Position numbers and translations under genes: made by a program. A stretch of DNA of 64,000 nt from Hassallia sp050875635 (GTDB taxonomy: Bacteria > Cyanobacteriota > Cyanobacteriia > Cyanobacteriales > Nostocaceae), in assembly GCF_050875635.1 (NCBI RefSeq), contig NZ_JBPAOH010000001.1, positions 92,503-156,502 of the forward strand, given 5' to 3'. Positions 17,691-27,700 of this stretch are shown here, one piece after another (the first letter of the stretch is position 1; each line of letters begins with the position of its first letter). The notes under the pieces were generated by a model. The model was not told the DNA's origin, did no database searches, and saw only the letters and a program-made list of their open reading frames with translations.

Positions 17691-19193
17691 ATGCGTAAGG
17701 TAAGGGGTAAGAGGAAGAGGGTAATGGGGAAAAGGCTTTTGTATTCGTTGATGCTTTGTTTTACCCTGTTGCTTTTGGGAATGTTTGATTTTGCTGTGGC
17801 TGCGCCGGGAGCGAAGCCGTATACTGAGTTGCGGTTTGCACCTTTACCGCAAGTTAAGTTGCCGAAGTACGATCGCTTTGTGCTGCAAAATGGGATGGTT
17901 GTATATTTGATGGAGGATCGCGAACTGCCGTTGGTGAGTGGTAGTGCTTTGGTGCGTACTGGCGATCGCTTTGAGTCGGCTGATAAGGTCGGTTTGGCTG
18001 ACTTTACTGGTGAGGTGATGCGAACTGGAGGAACTCGCAAGCATACTCCGGATCAGCTAAATCAAATGTTGGAACAACGAGCGGCTTCGGTGGAAACTAG
18101 TATTGGTGAGACTTCGGCTGGTGCTGGTTTTGAGTCGCTTAGTGAAGATTTAGAAACGGTTTTTGGGCTGTTTGCAGAAGTGCTGCGAGAGCCGGTGTTT
18201 GCTGCTGATAAGCTGGAGTTGGCGAAGACGCAGGAGAAAGGTAGTATTTCTCGACGCAATGACGATCCTGATGATATTGCCAGTAGGGAATTTGGTAAGT
18301 TGATTTATGGCAAGGATAGCCCTTATGCCAGAACGACGGAGTATGCAACGATAGATAAGATTTCGCGTGAGGATTTGAGTCAGTTTTATCAGCAATATTT
18401 TTACCCGAATAATATGATTTTGGGGATTATCGGGGATTTTGACTCGAAAAAAATGCGCGAACTTGTTCAAGCTAAGTTTGGTGATTGGAAGGCTAATCCC
18501 AATTTGCCTAAACTTCAGTTACCTGCGGTGAAGCAAGCGAAAACAGGTGGTGTGTATTTTGTCAATCAGCCACAACTGACTCAGAGTAGCATTCTCATCG
18601 GGCATTTGGGGGGACAGTTCAACAGTTCCGATTATCCGGCGTTGGATGTGTTGAATAATGTGTTAAATGGATTTGGTGGACGCTTGTTTAATGAAGTGCG
18701 ATCGCGTCAAGGTTTAGCTTATTCTGTATCCGGTTATTGGAGTCCCCGCTTTGATTATCCTGGGGTGTTCATTGCTGGGGGACAAACGCGATCCGATGCT
18801 ACGGTACAGTTTGTCAAAGCTATGCAAACTCAAATCAAGCGCACCCAAGCTGAAAAAGTCACTCCCAAAGAATTAGCTTTTGCTAAAGAGTCTACACTCA
18901 ACTCGTTTGTTTTCAATTTTCAAGACCCGAAACAAACTTTATCACGTTTGATGCGCTACGAATATTACGGCTATCCGGCTGATTTTCTCTTCCGCTATCA
19001 AAAAGCCGTAGCCGCAACTACAGTAGATGATGTGCAACGAGTAGCGCAGAAATATCTTAAGCCAGAAAATATGGTGACACTGGTAGTGGGGAATCAAACT
19101 GCTATTAACCCTCCACTGACGCAGTTAGCAGCACAAGTGACAGCGATAGATGTAACAATTCCCGGTTCACCGCAACCACAAGCGCAGAATTAA
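17691..19193 (+). CDS. M16 peptidase homologue lacking zinc motif
   Basis: 500 residues. The start at 17691 has AAGGAAGAG upstream; an ATG at 17724 (MGKRLLYSLMLCFTLLL) would begin a tidier signal peptide. It aligns along its length with the preceding peptidase, but where HxxEH should stand it reads ADFTGEVMRTGGT, so it cannot bind catalytic zinc. The second lobe is well kept (NNVLNGFGGRLFNEVRSRQG, LAYSVSG). Acts, by analogy with other M16 pairs, as the non-catalytic partner that helps enclose the substrate. Confidence 0.92.
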   Translation: MRKVRGKRKRVMGKRLLYSLMLCFTLLLLGMFDFAVAAPGAKPYTELRFAPLPQVKLPKYDRFVLQNGMVVYLMEDRELPLVSGSALVRTGDRFESADKVGLADFTGEVMRTGGTRKHTPDQLNQMLEQRAASVETSIGETSAGAGFESLSEDLETVFGLFAEVLREPVFAADKLELAKTQEKGSISRRNDDPDDIASREFGKLIYGKDSPYARTTEYATIDKISREDLSQFYQQYFYPNNMILGIIGDFDSKKMRELVQAKFGDWKANPNLPKLQLPAVKQAKTGGVYFVNQPQLTQSSILIGHLGGQFNSSDYPALDVLNNVLNGFGGRLFNEVRSRQGLAYSVSGYWSPRFDYPGVFIAGGQTRSDATVQFVKAMQTQIKRTQAEKVTPKELAFAKESTLNSFVFNFQDPKQTLSRLMRYEYYGYPADFLFRYQKAVAATTVDDVQRVAQKYLKPENMVTLVVGNQTAINPPLTQLAAQVTAIDVTIPGSPQPQAQN

Positions 19194-19217
19194 TTAATAT
19201 ATCTTCGTTTGTGCAAG

Positions 19218-19250
19218 GTAGGGGCGATTAATCGCCCCTACTTTTTTAGT
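19218..19250 (+). terminator. terminator behind the M16 gene pair
   Basis: A perfect 24-base palindrome (arms GTAGGGGCGATT and AATCGCCCCTAC) at 19218-19241, followed at once by TTTTTT. Situated 25 bases behind the stop of the second M16 gene. Confidence 0.75.
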
Positions 19251-19777
19251 TTATAGCGGTTCTCAATTGAGTGAAATACAGCTTAGTAGGGGCAATTCAT
19301 GAATTGCCCCTACCCGAACAAGAGCGTGTATTGGATGCAACCCTTGACCGCTATAGTTGTTTTGGGATTCTTCTAGGGAATTATTTTCAAAATCTTCCGG
19401 AAAATTACATAGATTACTGAATAAGTAATCTATGTAATTCAGTATGCTTTTGTACTAGTAATATTTCAGTGTCTTTACAGGAAACTATTGTTAACTTGAT
19501 GGTAAAATTAAATGATTTTACGTCAAAATTACACAATTATATTGATTGTTTTTTTAGCATATTTACGTAAGCAGATTTTTCTAACTGCATTACCCTTTTT
19601 TGGGTGCAAAGACGGTTAAATCATTTATCAACAACAAATCTACCTTGAAGGGTGCGTTGAAAGGTGATTAATGGGCTTGAGAATTTTTCCAGCTCAATAA
19701 TACTGGTTGCCAAAATTGGCGATCGCCTAACCACTAATAGATTACGTAAACCTCAAAAATATACACATAGCACTTAC
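19242..19777. promoter_or_regulatory. upstream region of first PEP-CTERM gene
   Basis: Apart from the palindrome it contains TTTACGTAAGCA (19562-19573) and GGGTGCAAAGACGGTT (19602-19617). Near-identical motifs, TTTACGTAGGCA and GGGTGCGAAGATGGTT, precede the paralogous gene at 30358. The shared pair is a candidate promoter/operator or 5'-leader element. Confidence 0.45.
19286..19313. repeat. perfect 28-base palindrome
   Basis: Arms GTAGGGGCAATTCA and TGAATTGCCCCTAC meet without a loop. A sibling palindrome with GTAGCGGTAATTCA arms is at 20902-20929. These belong to one dispersed repeat family. Confidence 0.75.
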
Positions 19778-20608
19778 ATGAAAAAATACAGAAAATTTGT
19801 CAAGCGCCTATTGCTATTAGCTACGCCGATGGTAGCAAGTTCTGTTTTAGCAAGCACACCAAGTCAAGCTGCTAGTTTGGCTTTATCTAAGAGTGAAGTA
19901 AAATTTACAGATTTCAATCAAAGCCTTTCTGCCGAGCCTATAGTTATAAGTAATACTGACACTTTTACTAATGCCAACAAGGGCACAGTAGATGCAAAGG
20001 CAAATGCAGAAGCAACTTTTTACAATACACCAAAACCATCTGCAAGCAATTTTGCTTTCAGCCAAGGTTCGGGTAAAGGGGAAAAATACTTTGGTATAGC
20101 AAAAAGTTTCGCCCAAGTTATTGCTGACTTTGCTATAGAAGCCAATCAATCTTTTTCTTTCAACTTTACAAGTGACCTGAATCTGCTAACAGCAATAGAT
20201 AACCCACAGTTAGAAAATGCTATAGCCACTGGCACAACATCTTTTGCTTTATTCGACATCGATAATCACAGTGTTGTAGACTATTTTAGCGTTGTCGGTA
20301 ATCTCAACACCGCAGCCAATGGCGATAGTCTAGAATTACAAAACACTGACAATATCAGTTTCAGTCGTCAAAGCCAAGAAAAGATTTTTGGAGGAAACGA
20401 AGAACTTGCTAATGCTTATTTTGAGGGTTATTATCAACGCACTTTTACTGACAAAATAAATCTGCGTTTGATAGAATTTAAAGCGAATCAGGCTAGCGTT
20501 GCTACAGTACCTGAAGCATCTAATGTAGCTTCTTTTTTAGTAGCTGGCTTAATTGGTGTTGCTTTGAAGCGTAAAAATATTGCTTTTGGGCGCGTTAGGC
20601 GCAAGTGA
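19778..20608 (+). CDS. PEP-CTERM-type exported protein
   Basis: 276 residues from the ATG at 19778 (MKKYRKFVKRLLLLATPMVA), which starts a signal peptide; earlier in-frame ATG codons lack one. The mature part is Asn/Ser/Phe-rich beta-type sequence. The end reads VPEASNVASFLVAGLIGVAL then KRKN: a PEP-like motif, one hydrophobic helix and a basic patch, the layout of exosortase substrates. It is a paralogue of the protein at 30358 (same length, shared SFNFT/N..LNL and FALFD/LLD..S..DFFSVVGNL). Probably a surface or matrix protein. Confidence 0.8.
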   Translation: MKKYRKFVKRLLLLATPMVASSVLASTPSQAASLALSKSEVKFTDFNQSLSAEPIVISNTDTFTNANKGTVDAKANAEATFYNTPKPSASNFAFSQGSGKGEKYFGIAKSFAQVIADFAIEANQSFSFNFTSDLNLLTAIDNPQLENAIATGTTSFALFDIDNHSVVDYFSVVGNLNTAANGDSLELQNTDNISFSRQSQEKIFGGNEELANAYFEGYYQRTFTDKINLRLIEFKANQASVATVPEASNVASFLVAGLIGVALKRKNIAFGRVRRK

Positions 20609-20666
20609 TTTATTAGTTGTCTAACTTATCTTTGTGGAATAGACTTCAAGACTCATTCCTAATTTT

Positions 20667-20795
20667 AACGTGAATTCGATGAACCTAACCCCAACCCCTT
20701 CCCTTGTAGGGAAGGGGCTAAAAATGAAGGTTTTTAAGCCTCTCCCCCACAGGGGGAGAGGTTTGGAGAGGGGTTCTTTTTGTCGAACTCACGTT
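20667..20795. mobile_element. small MITE-like element
   Basis: About 129 bases bounded by inverted AACGTGAATTCGA and TCGAACTCACGTT, flanked by TT/AA. The interior holds the paired runs CCAACCCCTTCCCTTGTAGG and CTCTCCCCCTGTGGG-like complement typical of non-autonomous cyanobacterial repeats. No coding capacity. Confidence 0.6.
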
Positions 20796-20901
20796 AATTT
20801 TAGTCTCTAAATAAATGCAGAAAAGCTATTGAGTAGCCATGTTAAGGCAGTACTCAATAGCTTTTTGAATTGAACAGGACTTACGCAATCCGACGTCGTA
20901 A

Positions 20902-20929
20902 GTAGCGGTAATTCATGAATTACCGCTAC
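20902..20929. repeat. perfect 28-base palindrome
   Basis: Arms GTAGCGGTAATTCA and TGAATTACCGCTAC, a sibling of 19286-19313. It lies just downstream of the small precursor gene on the minus strand. Confidence 0.7.
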
Positions 20930-20983
20930 TGTATAATGTGCCTTTCAATTATTTTTGCGCTCATTCCTATTCAAATTAAGCTA

Positions 20984-21271
20984 CTAGGCGCTAGCGCTGG
21001 AATAAGATGAGACATACTGAGTGCCATCACTAACAGCACCAGTTACTGCACCAGCTACTGCTCCGCTAACGTAAGCCCCGATTACATAGCCATAACTACC
21101 AGTTTCTTTGTCAAAGAAGTAGTCTGTATAGTAGCCCTGAGAATGAGCGGAACTAGCACTAACTGACCACGCTCCTGTAGGGGAGTTAACAGTAATTCCG
21201 CCTTGGATTTGACTACTACCAGAAATTTCACTTTCACAAAAGCTGAGGTCAAGAATTGTTATTCTGCTCAT
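20984..21271 (-). CDS. double-glycine leader peptide, type MSR..DLSFCE
   Basis: 95 residues with ribosome site AAGGTGA. The leader MSRITILDLSFCESEISGSS ends with QIQGG (Gly24-Gly25), the cut site recognised by C39 peptidases. The core is rich in Ser, Ala, Gly and Tyr and contains a hydrophobic small-residue stretch GAYVSGAVAGAVTGAV, as in class II bacteriocins. The same leader type is seen at 36689-37018. It lies near the PpiC-HlyD-exporter block at 22-27.8 kb, its likely secretion system. Product activity unknown. Confidence 0.75.
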   Translation of the reverse strand: MSRITILDLSFCESEISGSSQIQGGITVNSPTGAWSVSASSAHSQGYYTDYFFDKETGSYGYVIGAYVSGAVAGAVTGAVSDGTQYVSSYSSASA

Positions 21272-21295
21272 AAGTCACCTTCTTGAGATAGCTAT

Positions 21296-21327
21296 ATCGC
21301 TGAAAGCTGTTAAAAGCTTTCAGCGAT
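21296..21327. terminator. hairpin between two precursor genes
   Basis: A perfect 13-bp stem (ATCGCTGAAAGCT / AGCTTTCAGCGAT) with a six-base loop, followed by TTTTATTTTT on the plus strand. On the minus strand it lies between two small precursor genes and could act as an attenuator that sets their relative expression. Confidence 0.55.
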
Positions 21328-21428
21328 TTTATTTTTCAAGTGATTATTTACAAAGTTCTCAACTATTCATCACGAAGCGAAGGAACTTTAGAAATAACCT
21401 CTTAATATGGCGGTTGCCATATTAATGC

Positions 21429-21668
21429 CTAAGCTGCCGCTGAACTAGAGGTAGAGCCAGAGGAGGCGCTGTTGTAGCCGTAGCCGTAGTAGTAGTCGTA
21501 GTAGTAGTAGCTATCTTTGTAAGCACTTGTAGAAGTGCTGGTGTAGGTAGAAGCATAGTTTGGACCATATGCAGATGCACCAGCATATGCATCAGCAAAT
21601 GCATATCCGCCTTGAATGTTGTTGTCTTCGGTTGCAACTTCGATGTGAGAGATATCTGAAATAATCAT
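21429..21668 (-). CDS. double-glycine leader peptide, type MIISDL
   Basis: 79 residues. The leader MIISDISHIEVATEDNNIQG plus a second Gly forms the Gly20-Gly21 site. The core is made of Ala/Ser/Tyr (YAFADAYAGASAYG, then a Tyr-rich YYYYDYYYGYGY stretch and a Ser/Ala tail), with no Cys. The leader matches those at 36047, 37126 and 37540. A substrate of the nearby C39 exporters by leader logic; whether it is modified or simply secreted is not visible. Confidence 0.75.
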   Translation of the reverse strand: MIISDISHIEVATEDNNIQGGYAFADAYAGASAYGPNYASTYTSTSTSAYKDSYYYYDYYYGYGYNSASSGSTSSSAAA

Positions 21669-22069
21669 GGTTGTTTCCTTGAAATTGTTGTTTTTTCTGG
21701 TTTACATGCCACCAAGTTGTTTCCTTTTGGTGACACTATTAATTTAACAATATCTAATTAGAAATACAAGCTTTTTCATAGGATTATTTGCAATTTTATA
21801 AAAGCTTTTTTTCTTTTTTATAAGCTTAATTTTACATGTTTCTAAACAGCAAAATACTCCTAAACAAGGTTCAATAAAACTTTTTAAACGCACAAAAAGT
21901 TTTATCTCTCTTCACTTAGGGAGTACAAATAATATTATTTAAAATAACTTTTATTCCCAATAATCAGGGAATATCATCAAGTTGAGACATATTTTGAACC
22001 ACAAAAAGATAGTTGATGAGATATCAAATACAAGCTGGTATTAAATTTTTGGCAAACCCAAGGACGCAA
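21669..22069. other. AT-rich upstream region of precursor gene
   Basis: About 400 bases, strongly AT-rich, between the MIISDL-type gene and the PpiC gene. It should hold the precursor promoter; no specific site is convincing. Confidence 0.3.
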
Positions 22070-22852
22070 TTAAGCTGGTTGTGTAAGTGGCTGTACTGGC
22101 TGAGAATTTCTATCCCCTTCCAAATCAATCAAAATTTCTTGTTTCTCAATCTGTTGCTTTAACCAATCAGAAAACAATTCTTGCAAAATATTGCTACGCG
22201 ATCGCTCATCTAATTCGGGTTGAATTATTTCTTCTACCAAAATTAAATACACACCTTTTGGCGTGGTCATTGGCTTGAGAATCTCTGGGGGAGTGGCAGC
22301 AAATACAGCAGCGGCTATTTCTGGGCGAAATTCTCCGCGTCTTTTGATTCCTTGATATCCACCAGCGCGGCGGATTTCTGGATTTATGATGTACTCGCGG
22401 GCGATTTCTTGAAAACTAACTTCGCCTTCTTGCAGTGCATAAAACAATTCCAACGCTACGTCTCTATCATCAAAGATGATTTCATAAGTAACTGCGCCAA
22501 AATAATTGAGTTTGTTTTGATAAAAGAACGGTTCGACTTTATCTGCAAATAGATGAAAAGCTAATTTCTTTGCGAGTATGTCTTTATGAACTAACTCTTC
22601 AAAATCATCGACAGAAAGATGATGTCTTTTTAACCATGCTAAAGTGTCTGCTGCTTTGACAAGTTTTTTTGCAAACCGCAGCCTATCTCCTTCTTGCTGT
22701 AGTTCTGATTCTGCGACTGTAATACCTGCTTCTGTTGCAGCATCGACAATAATTTTTTGCCTAGCTATAGCCTCTACTAAATCAGGAACTTGGCAAGATA
22801 GTTTAATGCAGTGAATTATGTCTTCAGGCGAAATAAAAAGAGGTGTGGACAT
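22070..22852 (-). CDS. PpiC/SurA-like foldase, copy A
   Basis: 260 residues from the ATG at 22852 (MSTPLFISPEDIIHCIKLSC), chosen because its paralogue at 38278 is also 260 residues and aligns from this point. The N-terminal half is SurA_N-like helical sequence; the C-terminal parvulin-type domain runs about 130-235 (FQEIAREY...GGYQGIKRRGEFRPEIAAAVF...PMTTPKGVYLILVEEI). There is no signal peptide, so it should act in the cytoplasm, perhaps holding precursor peptides before export. Lies directly downstream of the HlyD gene on the same strand. Confidence 0.85.
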   Translation of the reverse strand: MSTPLFISPEDIIHCIKLSCQVPDLVEAIARQKIIVDAATEAGITVAESELQQEGDRLRFAKKLVKAADTLAWLKRHHLSVDDFEELVHKDILAKKLAFHLFADKVEPFFYQNKLNYFGAVTYEIIFDDRDVALELFYALQEGEVSFQEIAREYIINPEIRRAGGYQGIKRRGEFRPEIAAAVFAATPPEILKPMTTPKGVYLILVEEIIQPELDERSRSNILQELFSDWLKQQIEKQEILIDLEGDRNSQPVQPLTQPA

Positions 22853-22958
22853 GATATAGTACCAAGGGAGAATTGTAGTAAGCACGCTTTGTGCTTAAAA
22901 TCCTTGCTCTGAGCGGTAAACCACTCACTAGGAACAGTCAAGCAGATACGCCCAATGA

Positions 22959-24512
22959 CTAAAGTTCTATACCGCCTTTTTGGAACTTTTGAAATGGCTC
23001 TAAGATGAAGTCAATAACGCGCCGCTGGCGAACAATTACCTCGGCTGTTGCTGTTTGACCGGGGCTTAATAGAATGTGTTGATTGCCATTCTGAATATAA
23101 GGTTTATCCAAGGTAATTTCTAATTCAAAGCTTTCGATATTACCTTGGGGTGTTTGCTGCACTTTCGTATCAGGTGAAATCCAATTGACGCGCCCTTGAA
23201 CTATTCCATATTCTTGGAATGGATAGGCATCGAATTTTATTTTTACTGGCATTCCTACTTTCAAGAAGCCACTTTCCTGGCTGGGTATATTCGCTTTGAG
23301 TACGAAGCCAGCATTTTTCGGGGCAATTTGAGCAATCCTCTGACCTGGTTGTAATACTGCTCCTGGCTTGGAAACTGGCAATTCAAAAATCATGCCATCA
23401 ACAGGCGATCGCACTATTCTTTGCCCTAACTGAAGCTTTAGGGATATAATCTGGCTTCGGGTTTGAACGATTTGCGATCGCGCATCACCGATTTGCGTTT
23501 GCAGCGATTTCAGCTGTTCCTGAGTTTTCAGCACAGCTAGTTTCCCAGCATTCACCACACTTTGATAGCTACTTTGCTCCTCTTGCAGTCTAAGTTTTGC
23601 TTGCTTGATATCAGACTCCAACTGGTTAATTGTTGTCTGATAGCGACTGAGTTCTTCAGCTAAACGTAATTCTGCTTGTTTGACATCGGATTGCGCTTTC
23701 TGGTAAAGTCGTTTGCTTTCTTGTTCTTCTTTTCGGAGTTGGTCAATTTGGTTTACGGAAACCGCACCATCCTTTACAAGTTGGCTAAAGCGTTCGACTT
23801 GTCTGGAATCTATACTTAAACGACCAAGAGCCGACTTTCGGTCATTCTGACTGGTGCTAATCTGTTGCTGTGCTTGACTGACTAATGACTGTTTTTCTAA
23901 CTTTTGTAAATTGTAACTACTCTGTTTAGCTTCAAGATTCTGCCGTGCTTGATTGATTTGGGCAATCTTTTCTAATTCTTGAGATTTGTTTTGTTGCTCT
24001 TGAACGCTAATTGCTAACTGTAATTGGTTTTTGAGTAGTTCTTGTTGTGCCTGCTGGTTTTGTAGTCCATAAAGCTTGGCTTCTGCTTGTTGCAAATCGG
24101 TTCGCAGAACATCAGATTCCAGTTCTAGAAGAATTTGCCCTGTTCTTACGTTGTCTCCTTCTTTGACTCTGACAGCAGTGACGCTACCCCCAGAAAGACT
24201 ATCTAATTTTTGCGTTGCTCCTTTGGGTTCTATCCGTCCTCTAGCGCTCCCGGTTTCATCGACTTTAGAGAGAATTGACCAAGGTATGATAATCACGACA
24301 AAGCTAGTTAGCATATACACCAAAGAGCGTGTCCAAACTCTGGGTAAGGCATCTAACAGTTCTTCGGTTCCGTAGAACCATTCCTTCGCTTCGCTGGTTT
24401 CTTCTGTCTGAGGATTTATCTCAGTAAATTCACTGTTGTCAATGTAAGCTTTATCCGGATCTTCTTCTATATGTGCAAGGGGGGATGGTGAATTGCGGGA
24501 TGGGTGTGGCAT
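22959..24512 (-). CDS. HlyD-family membrane fusion protein, copy A
   Basis: 517 residues from the ATG at 24512 (MPHPSRNSPSPLAHIEEDPD); upstream in-frame codons translate repeat DNA. One transmembrane helix (about 75-95, VVIIIPWSILSKVDETG), then a lipoyl-like half (GSVTAVRVKEGDNVRTGQIL), a long coiled coil of Gln/Lys/Glu heptads with tandem QLESDIKQAKLRLQEEQ units, the second lipoyl half (VRSPVDGMIFELPVSKPGAV) and a beta-barrel end. Links the inner-membrane ABC exporter to an outer-membrane duct. The copy at 39484 has the same length. Confidence 0.93.
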   Translation of the reverse strand: MPHPSRNSPSPLAHIEEDPDKAYIDNSEFTEINPQTEETSEAKEWFYGTEELLDALPRVWTRSLVYMLTSFVVIIIPWSILSKVDETGSARGRIEPKGATQKLDSLSGGSVTAVRVKEGDNVRTGQILLELESDVLRTDLQQAEAKLYGLQNQQAQQELLKNQLQLAISVQEQQNKSQELEKIAQINQARQNLEAKQSSYNLQKLEKQSLVSQAQQQISTSQNDRKSALGRLSIDSRQVERFSQLVKDGAVSVNQIDQLRKEEQESKRLYQKAQSDVKQAELRLAEELSRYQTTINQLESDIKQAKLRLQEEQSSYQSVVNAGKLAVLKTQEQLKSLQTQIGDARSQIVQTRSQIISLKLQLGQRIVRSPVDGMIFELPVSKPGAVLQPGQRIAQIAPKNAGFVLKANIPSQESGFLKVGMPVKIKFDAYPFQEYGIVQGRVNWISPDTKVQQTPQGNIESFELEITLDKPYIQNGNQHILLSPGQTATAEVIVRQRRVIDFILEPFQKFQKGGIEL

Positions 24513-24709
24513 AGTTTCCTTTCCACGATGGGGAGGGGGGGAGGGGGAGATGGGGGGAGAGGGGGACAAGGGGACAAGGAGACAAGGAGACAAGGAGACA
24601 AGGAGACAAGGGGGAGAATAAGAACTCCGCGCCTCTTGTACAGACGTTCCACACAGAACGTCTCTACCGTGCCTTCTCTTGTACAGACGTTCCATTGGAA
24701 CGTCTCTAC
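24513..24709. repeat. GGAGACAA tandem array plus palindromes between exporter and HlyD
   Basis: Tandem AAGGAGACAAGG-type units and GGGGGAGA runs (24525-24615), then two ACGTTCC palindromes (24638-24667 and 24681-24709). The equivalent gap of the second block (41038-41258) is also filled with CCTTGTCT-type units. Confidence 0.8.
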
Positions 24710-27700
24710 TCAACCTGCTTGCGCGAGTTGTTGTTGATTCAGATAGTAGTAATGACCTTTTTTAGCGATTAAGTCTTCGTGAGTACCGCTTTCCACTAAG
24801 ACACCTCCATCTAACACCAGAATTAAGTCAGCATTCCGCACGGTGGAAAGCCGATGGGCGATAATTAAGCTTGTCCGCCCTTGGAGAATTGTTTTTAAAT
24901 TGTTCTGAATAATGCGTTCTGATTCGGCGTCAAGATTACTGGTGGCTTCATCGAAAATTAATAAGCGCGGATTACCAAGCAAAGCACGAGCGATCGCTAA
25001 ACGTTGGCGTTGTCCACCCGAAAGCATTCCGCCACCTTCACCGATTTGGGTTTCATAACCCATTGGTAATTGTTGAATAAATTCATCTGCCCCTGCTAGA
25101 TGCGCCGCTTCGGTAACTGCTTCATTGTCAGCGTCTGGATGAGCTATACCGATATTTTCGCGGATTGTACCGCCAAACAGAAAGTTCTCTTGATCGACGA
25201 CACCGATTTGCGTTCTGAGCGATCGCAAAGAAATACCCTTGATATCATGACCATCAATGAAAACTTTGCCATCTGTCGGCGGATATAAACCCAAAATTAA
25301 TTTGGAAAGTGTTGTTTTCCCGCTTCCGCTACGCCCGACCACGGCAATCATTTGCTCTGGTTTAATTTCAAAGCTGATATTTTCTAAGATGTTGATATCG
25401 CTTTCTGGGTGATAGCGGAAAGTGACGTTATCAAAGCGGATGTTCGCTCGAAGTTTGCCTAAAGACTTACGGTCAGAGGTGAGCAAGTCTTCTTCTGGTT
25501 CCGCTTCTAAGACATCGTTCAGCCGTTCCACAGAAATGAAAATTTCTTGCAATTGATTCCAAACTCCTGCCAATCGCTTGAAGGGACTGATAACATTACC
25601 CATCAACATATTGAAAGCAATTAATTGTCCGATGGTAAGTTGATGATTAATCACCAACGATGCCCCATACCACAGCAATCCTGTAGATGTCAAGGTATCA
25701 ATGCTGCCGCTGATAACTTGCAAGCGAATGTTAATTACCTGTGCGTTAAAGCTTTTTTTCACCAAAGTATTTAGCAGTTCTTCCCAACGCCAGCGCACTG
25801 TCTGCTCAATTGCCATTGAGCGCACAGAACGAATACCTGTGAGTGATTGAATTAGATAGCTATTCTCTTGGGCACCAGCATTAAAAATCTCTCTCGACAT
25901 CCGCCGCAAAATGTTGGTACTTGCCAATGCCAAGATGAAAAATGGCGGCACAATCAACAGTACCAGCAACGTCATGCCCCGGTTGTACCAAAACATCGCT
26001 GCCAAATAGATAACTATTGTCAATAAATCCAGAATGATGGATAGCGTTTCCCCTGTGAGGAAACTCTGTATTTTCTGGTTTTCTTGGATACGGGAAACAA
26101 TATCGCCGACGTAACGAGACTCAAAGTACGACAAAGGCAAGCGGAAGGTCTGTTTCATAAAACCCACCAGCAGCGCTACACTCACACGGTTGGCAGTGTG
26201 CGACAGCAGATATTGCCGCACGGCGTTCATAACGATGCTGAAGAAGCCAAAAATTAGCAAGCCTAAACTGATAGCGGTTAAAGTGATGGTGCTGCCCTGG
26301 ACAATCACTCTATCTAGCAGTAGCTGAGTAAATATTGGCGTGATTAATCCAAATACTTGGAGTAATAAAGAGGCGATAAATACCTCTAATAGAATCTTCC
26401 AGTGAGGTTTGATTAAATTAGAGAATTGCCATAAAGAGTTAGTAGCTTCTTCGGCGTTTTCTAATTCGGTGGTGGGTTGCAACAGCAATGCATATCCAGT
26501 CCAGCCGGCGTTGAATTGGGCATGGGTAAGGCTGCGTTGACCGATCGCCGGATCGCAGACAATCACTCTTTTAAAGCTGATTTCATGAACGACAATGTAA
26601 TGCTTGCCTTCCCAGTGAGCGATCGCTGGTAGTGGTTGTTCTGCTAATTTGTCGAGACTCGCTTTCACCGGACGGCTCGTAAAACCGAGAGTTTCGGCTG
26701 CTGTTGCCAAGGCACGCATAGATGCACCGCTACGATTAGCATTGGTGAGATCGCGCACTTTATTGACGCTAAAACGCTTACCCCAGTGGCGACCAATCAT
26801 TACCAAACAAGCTGCGCCACAGTCGGAGGCGCTATGTTGAGCAAAGAAGGTATAATTTTTGCTCAAGCGTCCCCATAAATGCCCTGCTACGACTTTAGGT
26901 GAAGGAAAGTAAGGGCGTGGTTTTTTCGAGTTTGGTTTTGCAGTGCTAGAGCTTTTGGCAGTTTGACCATCGCGCTGCGGAAAGGGGATAATGTTTTTCG
27001 GGGAAGCAATTCGTTCTGGTTTAGATTTCCTCGTAGATGTCTGAGTCACCGACTGTTCTGAGCCGATAATTGGTGCTAATTGCGGACAATGTTGTAGTGC
27101 GGTAGATACATCTGAATTCTTGAGAATGTAAAGGATACTGCTTTGGGTAGCCATCCATTGCGTTTGTTTTTCGGCTTCTGGAACCAAGAAATTTCCTGGT
27201 GTGATGCAATTATCTTTGTGCTTGAGTTGACCTTTGTATAACAGCCACAGCTTGCTATCTGAAGATAATGAGGCATCTAGAGAGCCAATTTCTACTTGAT
27301 GTCGTTCAAATAGAGATAAAGCTTTGAGCATTCCCTGGTGTTTATTTTGACAACTCAGCAGGAAATCGCAAATTTCTGCGCGGGCATTCAGGCGATCGCC
27401 GATACTTGGATGTTCGCGAATTAATTCTTGCAGCGCTTCTAAGGGGATATAGCCAAGCTTTAAATTAACAGAAGCCCTAGCTGCGTAATTTGTCAACTCT
27501 TGTTTGGGAAACAGAGTCACCTCACCGAATGATTCTCCGCTGGTGAGAGTAGTAATTAAGTTATCAGCACTATCTAATAGTCTGCATTTACCCGCCAGGA
27601 TAATATAAATTCCCGGTTTTGCCGATGCTGCTTGCCAAAATTGCTTTGCCGGTGATGGTTCGACAATTTCCACCGCTGCCAAACACCTGTCAAGTTCGCT

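Noticed and set aside
24513..24713. N-terminal extension of HlyD copy A
   Set aside because: Pro/Ser/Leu-rich residues come from repeat DNA; the paralogue supports the start at 24512.
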